The notes beneath the pieces are model-generated. The model was not told where the DNA came from. It made no database searches and saw only the letters and a list, made by a program, of their open reading frames with translations. The translations under genes were made by a program, and so were the position numbers. 64,000 bases of DNA. It comes from Cupriavidus necator (GTDB lineage Bacteria > Pseudomonadota > Gammaproteobacteria > Burkholderiales > Burkholderiaceae). The DNA lies in the NCBI RefSeq assembly GCF_013141915.1, contig NZ_SROX01000001.1, forward strand, positions 620,001 to 684,000. The letters are read 5' to 3'. Shown piece after piece: positions 56,501 to 64,000 of this stretch (the first letter of the stretch is position 1; each line of letters starts with the position of its first letter).

Positions 56501-59500
56501 ATGCCGGCCTCGTTGCCGTGGTCGCCCACCGCGATGGTGACCATGTCGGCCATGTCGTTGGCGTCGATCAGCAGCTGGTCGAGCATGGCATTGCCGCGCA
56601 CCTGCTCGCCGTTCAGCAGCCGGTATTCGTTGTTGGTGTTGCGCCCGGCCACTTCCACCGCCACCACCGCCTGCGGCTTGTGCATCGCCAGCAGCGCGCG
56701 CGACTGGCGCCCGGCGCTGCCAAAGTCCCTGGCCGAGAAGGTCTCGACGCGCGCATTGGGCTGGTTCAGGTCCTCGCGCAGCATCTTGCGCAGCGTGCGC
56801 GCATGGGCGCGGTCGGTGACATAGACCACGTCCTTGCCCAGCGAGGCTAGGTAGGCCCCCAGCGAGGCCGCCCCGACCGGGCCGTTGGTCTCGGCGCGGC
56901 CGTGGGCGGTCAGCGGGCCGGTGACGATCATTACCGAGTCCAGGTCCACCAGCGCGCGGGCGGCCAGCTCGGCGCCGTAGGGCACGCCGATGTTTTCCAT
57001 GCTGCCGTCGATCCACAGCACGTTGTCCAGCGGCGAGATCGCGTTCTGCCGCAGCGACAGGCGCGTGGGGGCATCGGCACCGTCGGCATGGGCCACCGGC
57101 GCGGGGCCGTGGCTGACCGTGCGCCGCTGCACGCCGGCCTCGCCGTCGACGGTGTGGTGCCGCGGCGCCCGCGCCAGTGCCGGCGTGCCGCTGGCGGTGC
57201 GGCGGCGCGAGGCGGGCACGGGCGCGTCGGCGCGGCTGCCGCCGCTGCGCTCGCCCGACTGGCTGCGGGCGGCGGACTCGGTCATGTAGCGCGCCATGGC
57301 GCGGTTCATGGCGCGGTCCATCATGCCGTGGATCACCCGTTCCTGCAGGATCGCGCCGCGCGTGACCATCATGTCGAAGGCCGCGGCGGTGCTGAGCCTG
57401 GCCGATTGCCAGGGCGTGAGCCGCTGCGGCGTGCGCAGGTCGCGCGGCGGGGCGGCGCCGCCGTCGGTCGCCGGCCTGCTGCCGTTGCTACGCGCTGGGG
57501 TCGCAGGCCTGGCCGCGCCCGGGGCGGCTTCGCCGTCCGCCTGCTTGCCGGAACGGCCGGACTGGCCATCGGCGTCGGTGTGCGCGAGCGGCTGGCCCTC
57601 GGCGTCGCGGCCAGCCGGGCCGCGGCGCGTGGTGGGCCGCGTCGCGGCTGGCATGCCATCGCCCTCGCGGTACTCGCCCAGTGCTTCCGGTGCCACGCCA
57701 CGACCCGGACTGCCGATGCCGGCCGGGTCGCCCGCGGCGGCGCCGCGCCCACGCATGGTCGCCTGGTAGCCGTCGCGCACGGATTCGCCAATGCGCTTCT
57801 GCACGGCGAACGGCAGCATCTGCGTGGCGCCCATCAGCAGCATGGCGCCGTTCTGCAGTTTCTCCGACAGGCTCATCTCGCTGCCGTGCGCGGCGAACGT
57901 GGCGGCCTGCTGCAGGGTCTGCACGCCGCCGATGCCGAAGCCCACGCCATTGAGCACGCGGCTGGCGGTGCCGTAGTGGCCGGCGCTGTGGGTCAGCATG
58001 CCTCCTGCCATCTGGCGCAGCGGGCTGGTGCTGCCGGCCAGCCGCGTGCCGGCGTTCATCGCCAGCGCGCCGGTCTTGGCCAGGCCCATGCCGCCCATGC
58101 CCGCCAGCGAGCCGGCCACGTTGAGCCACTGCGCCATCGCTTCCTGGCTGGCAAAGGGGTTGACCGAGCGGCCATGGTCCGAGATATTGTCCAGCGCGGC
58201 CCACGAGGTACCGACGCCGTACCCCATGCTGCCTACCATGCCGACCCACGCCGCTGCCACCAGCGGTGTCAGCGTGCCGCCCGAGGCCACCGCCAGCACC
58301 CCGCCCGCGACCGCGCCCACCGCGGCCACGCCGAGGTTGACCCAGCCCCACACTTTCTCGCTGGTGGTGACGATATGCGCGTCCATCGACGCATAGCCGG
58401 CATGGCCATCGCGGCCCAGTTCCAGGTTCTCGGCGAAGTACACCGTGCCCTTGTCGGACAGCAGGTTGTTCTCCTGGAAGTCGCGCTTCGCGTCCAGCTC
58501 TTCCTTGCCATAGACCGCGCCCTGGTCGTCGACCCACAGGGTCTTGCCATCCTTGCCCTCGAACTCGAACACCGCGGTCTGGTACGGCACCCCGCCCGGC
58601 CCGGTCACGTACATCGGGATGGCCTTGACGGTGGTGCCAGCCTTGGCATCTTCCGCGATCTGCTCCTGGATCGCCTTGGCATCGCCCTGCGGCGCGCCCA
58701 GGGCGATGGCCGCGGACAGCCCCTTCTCGTCCGAGGCCTTCGCGCTGAGTTCTTCCTTGCGCATCGCCAGGCTGTCGAAGGTCTGGCGCAGGATCTCATC
58801 CTTGTCCAGCGCGAAGCGCTGGTTGGCTTCGTTGGCTTGCTCGGTCTGGCCATACTTTTCGCTGCCGCGCTGCACCGCGCGCTGCAGGTCCTTGTCGGCT
58901 GCGGCGGGGGTGTCGTCGCTGTCTTGCAGCGCCCGTTCGTAGGCGGCGGACAGGCCGAAGTGCCCCTTGGCCGCCGCATCCTCGGCTCCGCCGTAGATGC
59001 GGCCCTGGCGGGGACTGCCCATCTGGTTCTCATACCGCAGCAGGCGGATGTCGCCGTCGTTGCCCGCCAGCCATGCGGCGGTGCTGGTGGCGGCCGGACC
59101 GCTGCCCGGCTCGGCGTTCTGGTTGCGTGCGTAGTAACCGGCGTCGGCGGCGTCCACCACCGCCGCCAGGCCGTGGTAGAAATCGTCCCAGTCGTTGTAG
59201 CCGGACGCCATGCTGTTGTTGCGCCCGCGCCAGTCCTCGCCGTATCCGCTGCGGACCGTCTCCAGCAGCGTGCCGGCATCCTCCTCGATCAGGTGGGGCG
59301 CCACCTGCTGCAGGTACAGCCCAACCTTGTCGGCATACATCTTCTCCTGGCCGATGATGGGCTTGCCGTCCTTGTCAGTGGTCTGGTCCTTCAGGTCCTT
59401 GTCCATCGACGCTTCAATCTGCGCCTTGAACAAGTCGCCGCTGAAGCGGTCATTGTGGACTTCGACGTAAAGCTGGCGTTCCTCGGGCGTCTGCGCGGCA

Positions 59501-61257
59501 TCGGCGCCGGCCTTGCGCATCTGCAGCGCCCCGGTGACGTCGCCGCTGTCCAGCTTCTGCTCGATGCCGCGGGTCATGGCGTCCACGCGCAGCGGCACCG
59601 AGCCCTCCATGAAGCCGAGCATCCGGTTCAGGCCGTTGGCGGCCTGGTCGCGCTCGGCCTGGCTGAGCTTGGGATCTTTGCTGCGCGCCTTGACCTGCTC
59701 GACGGTGTAGCCGAGCAGGCCCTTCTGGGCAACGCCCTTGTCGTAGGCGTCCCTGGCCGGGTCGGTCGCCGGCAGCTTGGCGTCCGGCACCAGGCTATCC
59801 GCGCCCAGCGACTTGAGCATGACGTAGCCGGCCGGGTTGTGCTCCATCAGCGCGCGCTCGGCCTGCGGCAGGTCGCGCGGCGTGGCCGAGTTGGGGTCGG
59901 TCTTGGCTTCGGGATCCAGCGTCAGCCCCTGCGCCTGGGCCATCGCCAGCGTGGTGGGGTCGTTCTGCGCCAGCTCGCGCTCGAAGTCGGTGGATGGCGT
60001 CAGGTGCGCCATCTCGCCGGCGATGCGCCCACGCAGGTCGACCCGGTCGATCAGCTGGCCCATGCCGCCGTCGGTGCCGTAGCGCGCCTTCAGGTCCTGC
60101 ACCGCCTGCTCGCGATAGCTGTCCGGCACCTTGACGCCCTGCCCCGACGCCAGCGCCTTCAGCTGCGCGTCGGCGTCGCTGACCTTGCTATTGGCCTGCG
60201 TCAGGTCATACGAGTGGTCCGCCATCGACAGGCTGCGGTCGTGCGGCGCGTTGCGCAGATCCTTCAGGGCCTGGTCGGCGTCCTGCTTGTAGCCCTTGGC
60301 CGCGATCGTATCGATCTCTTTCTGCATGGCGTCGAGGAAGCTATCCTCGGCCTGCACCCGTTCCTGCTGCGCGGTGTCAAGGGCGTCGCGCGCGGCCACC
60401 AGCTGGTCGTCGGCCTCGAGTTCAAAGCGGCGGATGCCGCCCGGGATCTTCAAATACGCGGCCTGTTCCTCGTCGACCCTGGCCGAGGCCCGCTGCGCCT
60501 TTTCCTGCGCCAGGATCACGTTGAAGCGCGCGCCCTGGGTGTCGCGCGCCTGCTGCGTGTTCTCGTTCTTCAGGAACTGCGTCTTGGTCTCTTCGACGTT
60601 CAGCGCGACATTGGGATCGTCATAGCGCTTGCGGATCTCTTCGGCCTTGGCCTCGACCGCGGCCTTGACGTCCTTGCCGGTGGCCGCGGCGTTGTTGGCG
60701 GCCACGCGCAGCTCGTTCTGCGCGCCGCCCATCACGTTGCCGTACTTCAGGCCCAGCGGCTGCCACTGCTTGTCGGTCATGGCGCGGCCGTCGAGGTCGG
60801 CCACCACCTTGTCATAGGCGTCCTGCGCTTCCTGCTGCCAGCCGTCGGTCAGCGCCTTGGCATCGCTCTCCTTCTTCTTGCGGGCTTCCTCGGCGGGGTC
60901 GGTCTTGGGTTTCTCGGGCGCCGGCGCATCGACCTGCATCGCCCTGGGTGCCTGCACCCCGTTGGCGTTGGTGGTGTAGAGCGCGGGCGTGACGGCGACC
61001 GCTTGCGGCTTGTCGGGCTGGTCCGCGGCCTTTGCCTGCGGGTCTTGCTGCGTTGGCTGGGGCTGTTGCGCCTGCTGGGTGTTCTGGGTGTCCTGCTGGC
61101 GCTGGGTCTCGCGCGCCTCGGCCGCGCGCTGGGCGCGTTCGGCAGCTTCGCGGGCGGCCCGCTCGGCGGCCTCGCGCGCGGCGTCGGCGGCGGCACGGGC
61201 CGCGGCCTCGGCGGCCGCGCGCGCGGCGGCCCGGATGGCATCCATGAAATCCAGCAT
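50572..61257 (-). CDS. Giant multidomain protein (3561 aa): DUF4781-like region, DUF4392-MurI-DUF4392, kinase-like, LysM-like
   Basis: A single open frame with AGGAG before the ATG and no signal peptide. In order: an Ala/Arg/Glu amphipathic helix (1-50), a long helical region resembling DUF4781 with a Gly/Ala-rich hydrophobic segment (about 970-1025), a low-complexity linker, DUF4392 domain 1 (about 1410-1635, GDHGNEAG at 1578-1585), a glutamate-racemase-like domain (about 1730-1950; Asp1737, Cys1805 in ACNTA, Cys1922 and His1924 in CTHYP), DUF4392 domain 2 (about 2050-2320, GDGGNEAG at 2212-2219), a region with HGEG and YGCYGQ motifs (about 2420-2700), a degenerate kinase-like domain (about 2900-3060), hydrophobic stretches (near 3110 and 3410), PPKE repeats, and a C-terminal LysM-like repeat (LNPRYRL, LEPGWELDV). 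Racemase and D-glutamate cyclase chemistry in one chain points to glutamate or D-glutamate as target; the overall build recalls effectors or toxins. The role is unknown. Confidence 0.85.
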   Translation of the reverse strand: MLDFMDAIRAAARAAAEAAARAAADAAREAAERAAREAAERAQRAAEARETQRQQDTQNTQQAQQPQPTQQDPQAKAADQPDKPQAVAVTPALYTTNANGVQAPRAMQVDAPAPEKPKTDPAEEARKKKESDAKALTDGWQQEAQDAYDKVVADLDGRAMTDKQWQPLGLKYGNVMGGAQNELRVAANNAAATGKDVKAAVEAKAEEIRKRYDDPNVALNVEETKTQFLKNENTQQARDTQGARFNVILAQEKAQRASARVDEEQAAYLKIPGGIRRFELEADDQLVAARDALDTAQQERVQAEDSFLDAMQKEIDTIAAKGYKQDADQALKDLRNAPHDRSLSMADHSYDLTQANSKVSDADAQLKALASGQGVKVPDSYREQAVQDLKARYGTDGGMGQLIDRVDLRGRIAGEMAHLTPSTDFERELAQNDPTTLAMAQAQGLTLDPEAKTDPNSATPRDLPQAERALMEHNPAGYVMLKSLGADSLVPDAKLPATDPARDAYDKGVAQKGLLGYTVEQVKARSKDPKLSQAERDQAANGLNRMLGFMEGSVPLRVDAMTRGIEQKLDSGDVTGALQMRKAGADAAQTPEERQLYVEVHNDRFSGDLFKAQIEASMDKDLKDQTTDKDGKPIIGQEKMYADKVGLYLQQVAPHLIEEDAGTLLETVRSGYGEDWRGRNNSMASGYNDWDDFYHGLAAVVDAADAGYYARNQNAEPGSGPAATSTAAWLAGNDGDIRLLRYENQMGSPRQGRIYGGAEDAAAKGHFGLSAAYERALQDSDDTPAAADKDLQRAVQRGSEKYGQTEQANEANQRFALDKDEILRQTFDSLAMRKEELSAKASDEKGLSAAIALGAPQGDAKAIQEQIAEDAKAGTTVKAIPMYVTGPGGVPYQTAVFEFEGKDGKTLWVDDQGAVYGKEELDAKRDFQENNLLSDKGTVYFAENLELGRDGHAGYASMDAHIVTTSEKVWGWVNLGVAAVGAVAGGVLAVASGGTLTPLVAAAWVGMVGSMGYGVGTSWAALDNISDHGRSVNPFASQEAMAQWLNVAGSLAGMGGMGLAKTGALAMNAGTRLAGSTSPLRQMAGGMLTHSAGHYGTASRVLNGVGFGIGGVQTLQQAATFAAHGSEMSLSEKLQNGAMLLMGATQMLPFAVQKRIGESVRDGYQATMRGRGAAAGDPAGIGSPGRGVAPEALGEYREGDGMPAATRPTTRRGPAGRDAEGQPLAHTDADGQSGRSGKQADGEAAPGAARPATPARSNGSRPATDGGAAPPRDLRTPQRLTPWQSARLSTAAAFDMMVTRGAILQERVIHGMMDRAMNRAMARYMTESAARSQSGERSGGSRADAPVPASRRRTASGTPALARAPRHHTVDGEAGVQRRTVSHGPAPVAHADGADAPTRLSLRQNAISPLDNVLWIDGSMENIGVPYGAELAARALVDLDSVMIVTGPLTAHGRAETNGPVGAASLGAYLASLGKDVVYVTDRAHARTLRKMLREDLNQPNARVETFSARDFGSAGRQSRALLAMHKPQAVVAVEVAGRNTNNEYRLLNGEQVRGNAMLDQLLIDANDMADMVTIAVGDHGNEAGMRAARDRLLRDMAVEDQVADSWSDVGADHLVTGMNSNLAAQAIGFAVQRALGRDRGMPTTEEVGALLDTMARHKARDGVTLEVGATSVRGYDKTVQQGVYELLQKAAERLPAGLDMVQLFEGIQRRFLPDGIDPADFGIRVQDDAIVITAFDSSNGGLLAAQNIARHTYAMTGKAVQVVAFTDHAAGTYGGRERGDLVNLVHAGVVAAQKAKGAVDLFACNTACTAFPEALAGTHQAKVVNLIMQTAPKIVTEGGRRPVVVATPGTVKLHAYLEAVSKASGGSVTVKEIGATEWADAVNNLMHLADGAQLEQLKGLVAKYINAEQIPADATSLWFCCTHYPALETLVRQQLDAIGRSDVKLIDPMQYQARKGVEMLVDQGLIDRAALLEQPLDPSAVPDDKTLPTIVFTTGQPSRVSGLAHAMGRRPDIRVFKTAFGEAADVSPALALIDGGRHLSPVDRISFNYIGRGLREFYMPGGAERAAASLEDASNVMLVTGFSVAKDMPETDGPPGTAELGRALRLRGKQVTYVVDSANRPILEGILREMGEPLDNIRVFDAPIYGAAEPARALLREVGPDRVMAIELPSRSARGTKHNMRGIGIDGFNPALDQIVLEANAIDGIETLGVGDGGNEAGMGGVGGLIPRALDGSDIAAVVPVDHVVTASVSNWGAYAVSALLLRRGNMPERFQGPEELGRVLQAAADAGAVDGVSRERVATVDGFSTAVHQAVITLYGRVAAGGQPRGPGAARAPLPGGPALARTPLADAAEAVVAHGGQMPRRAAADPHAEHAGIQPAAAMPAARPALRDGSWSVRDSAPSPKAIQATVDGIHESGGRLAGVHYVVTHGEGLSVPLRAGLPEASFTSLQQAMRDLGPALQAGGNFRIAIVSQREAARHGAVDARSVIGTVPLSLRGHKPHAGRFALNPDYHGDIRAALPDDFRAGLPLVRQQDGRRIDVLAQLEQFPRGSADLDLAQEAGHKTFDDEAVAVSVPQVPGHFTVRAEGLFGGIAMQAGGRRGDGPSPLLDAPAVIDRIRAHPDYQEGMPVVLYGCYGQDGAVSLVQELATGLNARVYGADGRLDVDAFHAPGSDLAYGARLRVAADPATLAGSGAPVHVQDGGRFHGAMPALPLAAVSSGGKPVRQHAPRAAGDPVPATWQHAPDRWAELALGEPAVRVNAPRDHLVVVGAVRPEGGLRGDEGQGVGAHELAFQLAHDWEPGQPIVLALDGAHGPQGRMLAQQVADVMRTEVLVPEFALRRGAYAQDPAKSQIDLAQPGRWRRLSPQPDPYAGHSFKIDHHGNVFLRRPDGTRERVRLETYLGPRLGSGGAKTVFALGKDLAVGIANEAWLGDMVHGERAAMAEAAGEHGLNTVRSFGPASFEAFGRPAIGYERYAASTKDLFDAAGQMRPGHAALLNGRSARDIAALVDTMKTRGLHLGDVEFALFPDGTVKVADLTHVETGSAASQGSAVYRMLDRMLEAARARGGEAGQGGEGGVVRATISHGPAGNAQPPAGNGPRPWKVRTALAVSAAGTFAAASGAAAVSAQTGANLVLTSAGCFIYRGSVAMGRTLHANKVIRRAGTHAPADIAWLRRTLTEKPGTTVWGINEPNQQKFAKALDQLEAYAHHADKKDLPEAPDKIREAQAVIGTIGASMLTPDTRAGQVNDSLQLATLAINNGNTMLWFGEHGVTQIGEPLTYSSAVFLAANSVLSTVNFAARAGYHTGLAQPALLGARLRKFVMNAYSVGAVPLAVADMVHTGGVVGAIEAGSLAVFGIGAHLQSRNEQKLINAEKNRLARAADPDAVDQPVTPWLAQKWDFFGRAMPKGLVLLGGGVIVNFGAKILMELLKDEDKGKGVPPAAPTPSGGPSTAPPTGPGTPPQEPPKEPPKEPPKERPASGSVRVQPYSPGQVASSTLWGIAGAHLDTLLSDGQKAEAQAQAMTPDQQVANFALRELINLNPRYRLADNPDHLEPGWELDVTR

Positions 61258-61420
61258 GACGCAAGTCTCCTGGCGACGCCGGCGCCTGCCGGCAAGTCAG
61301 ACGGTGGCCGATGCCCTGGCGCGCACGGGCAGGCCGCGGGCATCATGCCCGCCGATTCTGCGCGCCGCGGCGGCGCAGGCCAACTATGGGAATTCGTAGG
61401 CCCGCAAGCTGCCCCGTGGG

Positions 61421-62224
61421 CTACAGGCGGTTGTTGTCGAGGTCGGTCACCAGCATGCAGCCCGGCGCGTGGGTGATGCAGATCTCGGGCCGCGCCTCGC
61501 GGATTACCGCCTGGGGCGTGACGCCGCAGGCCCAGAACACCGGGATTTCATCGGCGTCGAGCGGCACCGCGTCGCCGTAGTCGGGCGATTCGATATCCTC
61601 GATGCCGATCAGCGCGGGGTCGCCGATATGCACCGGCGCGCCATGCACGTCGGGATAGCGCGCGGTGATCTCGGTCGCCAGGATCGCATCGGCGGCCTTG
61701 AGCGGGCGCATCGACACCACCAGCTTGCCCGACAGCCGTCCCGCCGGGCGGGTCTCGATGGCGGTGCGGTACATGGCGACGTTGCGGCCCAGGTTGATGT
61801 GCTTGAGCGGCACATTGGCCGCGATCAACGCCTGCTCGAACGAGAACGAGCAGCCGATGGCAAAGGCGACGAAGTCGTCGCGCCACAGCTCGGTGATGCG
61901 GGTGGTCTCGTGGTAGGTCTTGCCGTCGCGGTAGACCCGGTACATCGGCACGTCGGTGCGGATATCGACGTCGTGCCCGAGATTGCGGAACACCGGGTCG
62001 CCCGGATCGGTCACGTCGATCAACGGGCAGGCCTTGCGGTTGAGCGCGCAGAACTGCAGGAAGTCATAGGCCCAGTCGCGCGTCAGGATCACGATATTGG
62101 CCTGCACATGGCCGCGCGCCAGGCCGCTGGTGTGGCCGTGGTAGCGGTCCGCGCGGATCAGCTGGCGCAAGGCGGCGGGGTCTTCGGGCAGGAGCGAGGC
62201 GGCGTGCTGGAGCGGCTGGTTCAT
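61421..62224 (-). CDS. DUF1445/D-glutamate cyclase family protein (putative hydro-lyase)
   Basis: A 267-residue protein of the YcsI/DUF1445 family, often labelled putative hydro-lyase. Typical stretches are [19 protein letters not shown], the [19 protein letters not shown] region, [20 protein letters not shown] and [20 protein letters not shown]. In mammalian D-glutamate cyclase (DGLUCY), this domain is followed by a DUF4392 domain in one chain. Here the DUF4392 domains are in the giant protein encoded 163 bases downstream on the same strand, so the two may work together. A LysR gene lies 118 bases upstream on the same strand. Confidence 0.9.
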
Positions 62225-62342
62225 GGTCGGCAGGCAGGCGCGGGGCGGCGCGAAAATCGGGTTGACCTGCCGATTCTGGGCGCCCGCCGGCGCCGGCGTC
62301 CAACAAATCTTTCGGATCGAGCGCGATAAAGGAATCCGATGA

Positions 62343-63293
62343 CTACGAGCCCGCGTGGGGCGCCGCGGCCGGCGGCTGCACCGGCACGGCCATGTCCTCG
62401 CCCACTTCGGCGCAGAATTCCGCCACCACGCCCGTGGCCAGCCCCACGATCGACTCGTTGACCTCCAGCCCCGCACCGATGCGCCACGAAGCGACGATAT
62501 CCAGCGCCGGCGGATGGTTCTCCACATCGACCACCGACAGCGTGCCGTCGGCCAGTTCCTTGCGCACCAGTGCCGGCGGCACCGCCCCGATGCCGAAGCC
62601 GTCGCCGATCAGCCGCGTCATCGCCGCCACCGAGTTCACGCAGTTGATGCGCGGCGAGGCCACGCCGTTCAGGTGGAACAGGCTCAGGATGTCCTGGTGC
62701 GGGCGCGAGTTCTTGACGAAGGTGATGACGCGCTCGGCGGCCAGTTCATCGAGCGAGGCATAGGGGCGGTCACAGGCCGAGCCGGTGGCGACGATCCAGC
62801 GAATGGGGTAGCGCGCCAGCTCGATATTGCGCACCGTTTCCAGCCGCAGCAGGTCGGTCTGGAAAATCACGTCGAGGTAGCCTTTCTGCAGCTGGTCGCA
62901 CAAATTCAGCGCGGCATCGGCGGTCAGTTCGATCTCCAGCGCGGGATACGCCTGCATGGCGCGCTTGACCACGGTGGACAGCCAGGTATGGATCACCGAG
63001 TCCATCGCGCCGATGCGCACGCGCCCCGCAATGGCGCGCGAGCGGTCCAGCGACTGCCGCATATGGTGCATGGTGTTCACCATCTTCTCGGCATATTCCA
63101 GCACGCGCTGGCCTTCCGGCGTCAGCGTGACGCCGCGCGAATCGCGCAGGAACAGCTTGACCCCCAGGTCTTCTTCCAGCACCGCGATGCGGCTGGAAAT
63201 CGAAGCCTGCGTGCTGAACAGCTTTTCCGCGGTGAGCCGGAAGCTGCGCAGGCGGGCGACCCAGACAAAGGTTTCGAGAAAGCGCAGGTTCAT
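62343..63293 (-). CDS. LysR-family transcriptional regulator
   Basis: A 316-residue LysR regulator: N-terminal winged helix ([40 protein letters not shown]) and a periplasmic-binding-like effector domain (about 90-300). ATG 63293 matches the family start; the longer upstream frame has no homology-like content. It is on the same strand as the DUF1445 and giant genes, so it could regulate them or be read with them. Its effector is unknown. Confidence 0.92.
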
Positions 63294-63497
63294 GGGCGAT
63301 GGGTGCGGGACCGGGGCTGCGGCGGCGGCATGGTGAGCGACAGAATCTACGCGATGGCGGCACACCGAACAAGCGTTTGAAGGGTCGGCTTGATTTGGTT
63401 GTTTTTGGGATGCAGGGTTCATGCCTGCATGAGCCTGCACGGCGTTCGTGCGCTTGCCGCCGTGATGTGCGGGCGCATGCATGCCCACGTGGCCCCT

Positions 63498-64000
63498 TCA
63501 CGCCCCCAGCGGCGACGGCTGCGACGGTGTCGGCGCCTGGCGCGGCGGGATCAGCGCCGGACCGCGCGCGGCGGCTTCCTCCGCCTCTTGCTGCGCCGCT
63601 TCGGCCAGCGCCTTCATGCGCTGCAGCGCGGCCAGCATGTCTTCGCCCAGCGCGGCCGGGTACTCCGCGCGCGCGCCGTCGGGCAAGGCCGACGGGTCCA
63701 GCCACATCTGCCAGGTCACGCGCGTGGTGCCCACGCCCTGCCCGGCCGTGGCCTGCAGCCGTCCGCGGGTATGGCTGGAGAGCTTGCGGTAGCTGTACGA
63801 ATACGGCCCCTTGTCGGTCAGTACGTCGACCGCCGGCAGGCCGCCCGCCTTGTGGGCCATGCGCCGTACCGTGCCCGGACTGCCGCTGCCCAGCACCACG
63901 CGGCAGTCCTTGTAGACGGTGTCCCAGTCCGGCACCGCGCAGTAGCTGCCCGCCAGCTGCCAGACCCGGGCCGGATCGGCCTGCACCTCGACCGAGCGTT
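63498..64000 (-). CDS. SRPBCC-family protein, 5' end outside window
   Basis: About 167 visible residues of a START/polyketide-cyclase-like (SRPBCC) protein. The visible N-terminal part reads SVEVQADPARVWQLAGSYCA, the usual first strand and helix of this fold, then VPDWDTVYKDCRVVLGSG, TVRRM and TRVTWQMWLDPS. The C-terminal tail is Ala/Glu/Pro-rich. The true start lies beyond position 64000. Such proteins bind hydrophobic ligands or act as cyclases; nothing here defines the ligand. Confidence 0.75.
   Translation of the reverse strand, partial: RSVEVQADPARVWQLAGSYCAVPDWDTVYKDCRVVLGSGSPGTVRRMAHKAGGLPAVDVLTDKGPYSYSYRKLSSHTRGRLQATAGQGVGTTRVTWQMWLDPSALPDGARAEYPAALGEDMLAALQRMKALAEAAQQEAEEAAARGPALIPPRQAPTPSQPSPLGA

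Noticed and set aside
56902..61476. A 1524-codon plus-strand frame opposite the N-terminal half of the giant gene
   Set aside because: No motifs, low-complexity Arg/Gly/Ala composition, and the minus-strand frame has clear racemase and DUF4392 signatures and a ribosome-binding site.

Overview
The window reads as chromosome or megaplasmid DNA of a GC-rich beta-proteobacterium of the Cupriavidus/Ralstonia type. Support: strong third-position GC bias with long antisense shadow frames, many acyl-CoA catabolic operons, paired Bug-type tripartite tricarboxylate receptors, CaiB transferases, IclR regulators, and a Neisseria-type porin whose C-terminal residue is Phe. The genus is an inference. No rRNA, tRNA, CRISPR array or intact insertion sequence was seen.

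Layout. 1-10.5 kb (+): the end of an IclR gene, then a tightly packed acyl-CoA operon (SDR, two acyl-CoA dehydrogenases, MaoC hydratase, NDP-forming acyl-CoA synthetase, citrate-synthase-fold lyase, CaiB transferase), a second IclR gene with a perfect palindrome upstream, and an alpha-methylacyl-CoA racemase-like gene closed by a strong terminator. 10.7-15.5 kb (-): a 1239-residue fusion of a GMC alcohol dehydrogenase with a secreted-type alkylsulfatase, and a crotonase. 15.8-17.0 kb (+): an acyl-CoA dehydrogenase. 17.0-26.7 kb (+): a copper/silver efflux block (small secreted protein, CusC, CusB, CusA, CusF, Cu/Ag P1B-ATPase). 26.8-31.3 kb (-): MaoC, two acyl-CoA dehydrogenases, an SDR and the stub of an acyl-CoA synthetase, downstream of a 1102-residue LuxR/MalT-type regulator with a transposase-like N-terminus. 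34.8-43.7 kb: two Bug receptors, two small proteins, a SCP-x thiolase/DUF35 pair, a second NDP-forming synthetase and a porin. 43.8-48 kb (-): an aldehyde dehydrogenase remnant, HD hydrolase, dienelactone hydrolase, AraC regulator and OxlT-like transporter. 49-64 kb: a Fic protein, then a convergent 3561-residue giant protein, a D-glutamate-cyclase-family protein, a LysR regulator and the 5' part of an SRPBCC gene.

How the genes may work together. The catabolic blocks hold the activation, dehydrogenation, hydration, oxidation and cleavage steps for branched, ring-derived or polycarboxylic acids. The 27-30 kb block pairs two acyl-CoA dehydrogenase subunits that both lack the usual C-terminal Glu, and the 38-42 kb block pairs a Cys-less thiolase with DUF35; both arrangements recall steroid-type side-chain degradation. 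Receptors and porin would supply the substrate. The copper block sits between two inverted, near-duplicate acyl-CoA dehydrogenase genes and looks inserted.

The most unusual object is the giant protein at 50.6-61.3 kb. It carries a glutamate-racemase-like domain with both catalytic cysteines, flanked on each side by a D-glutamate-cyclase-type (DUF4392) domain, inside a toxin- or effector-like shell (DUF4781-like region, degenerate kinase-like domain, hydrophobic segments, C-terminal LysM-like repeat). Its neighbour encodes the other half of the D-glutamate cyclase family (DUF1445). Together they suggest an undescribed glutamate/D-glutamate-directed system.
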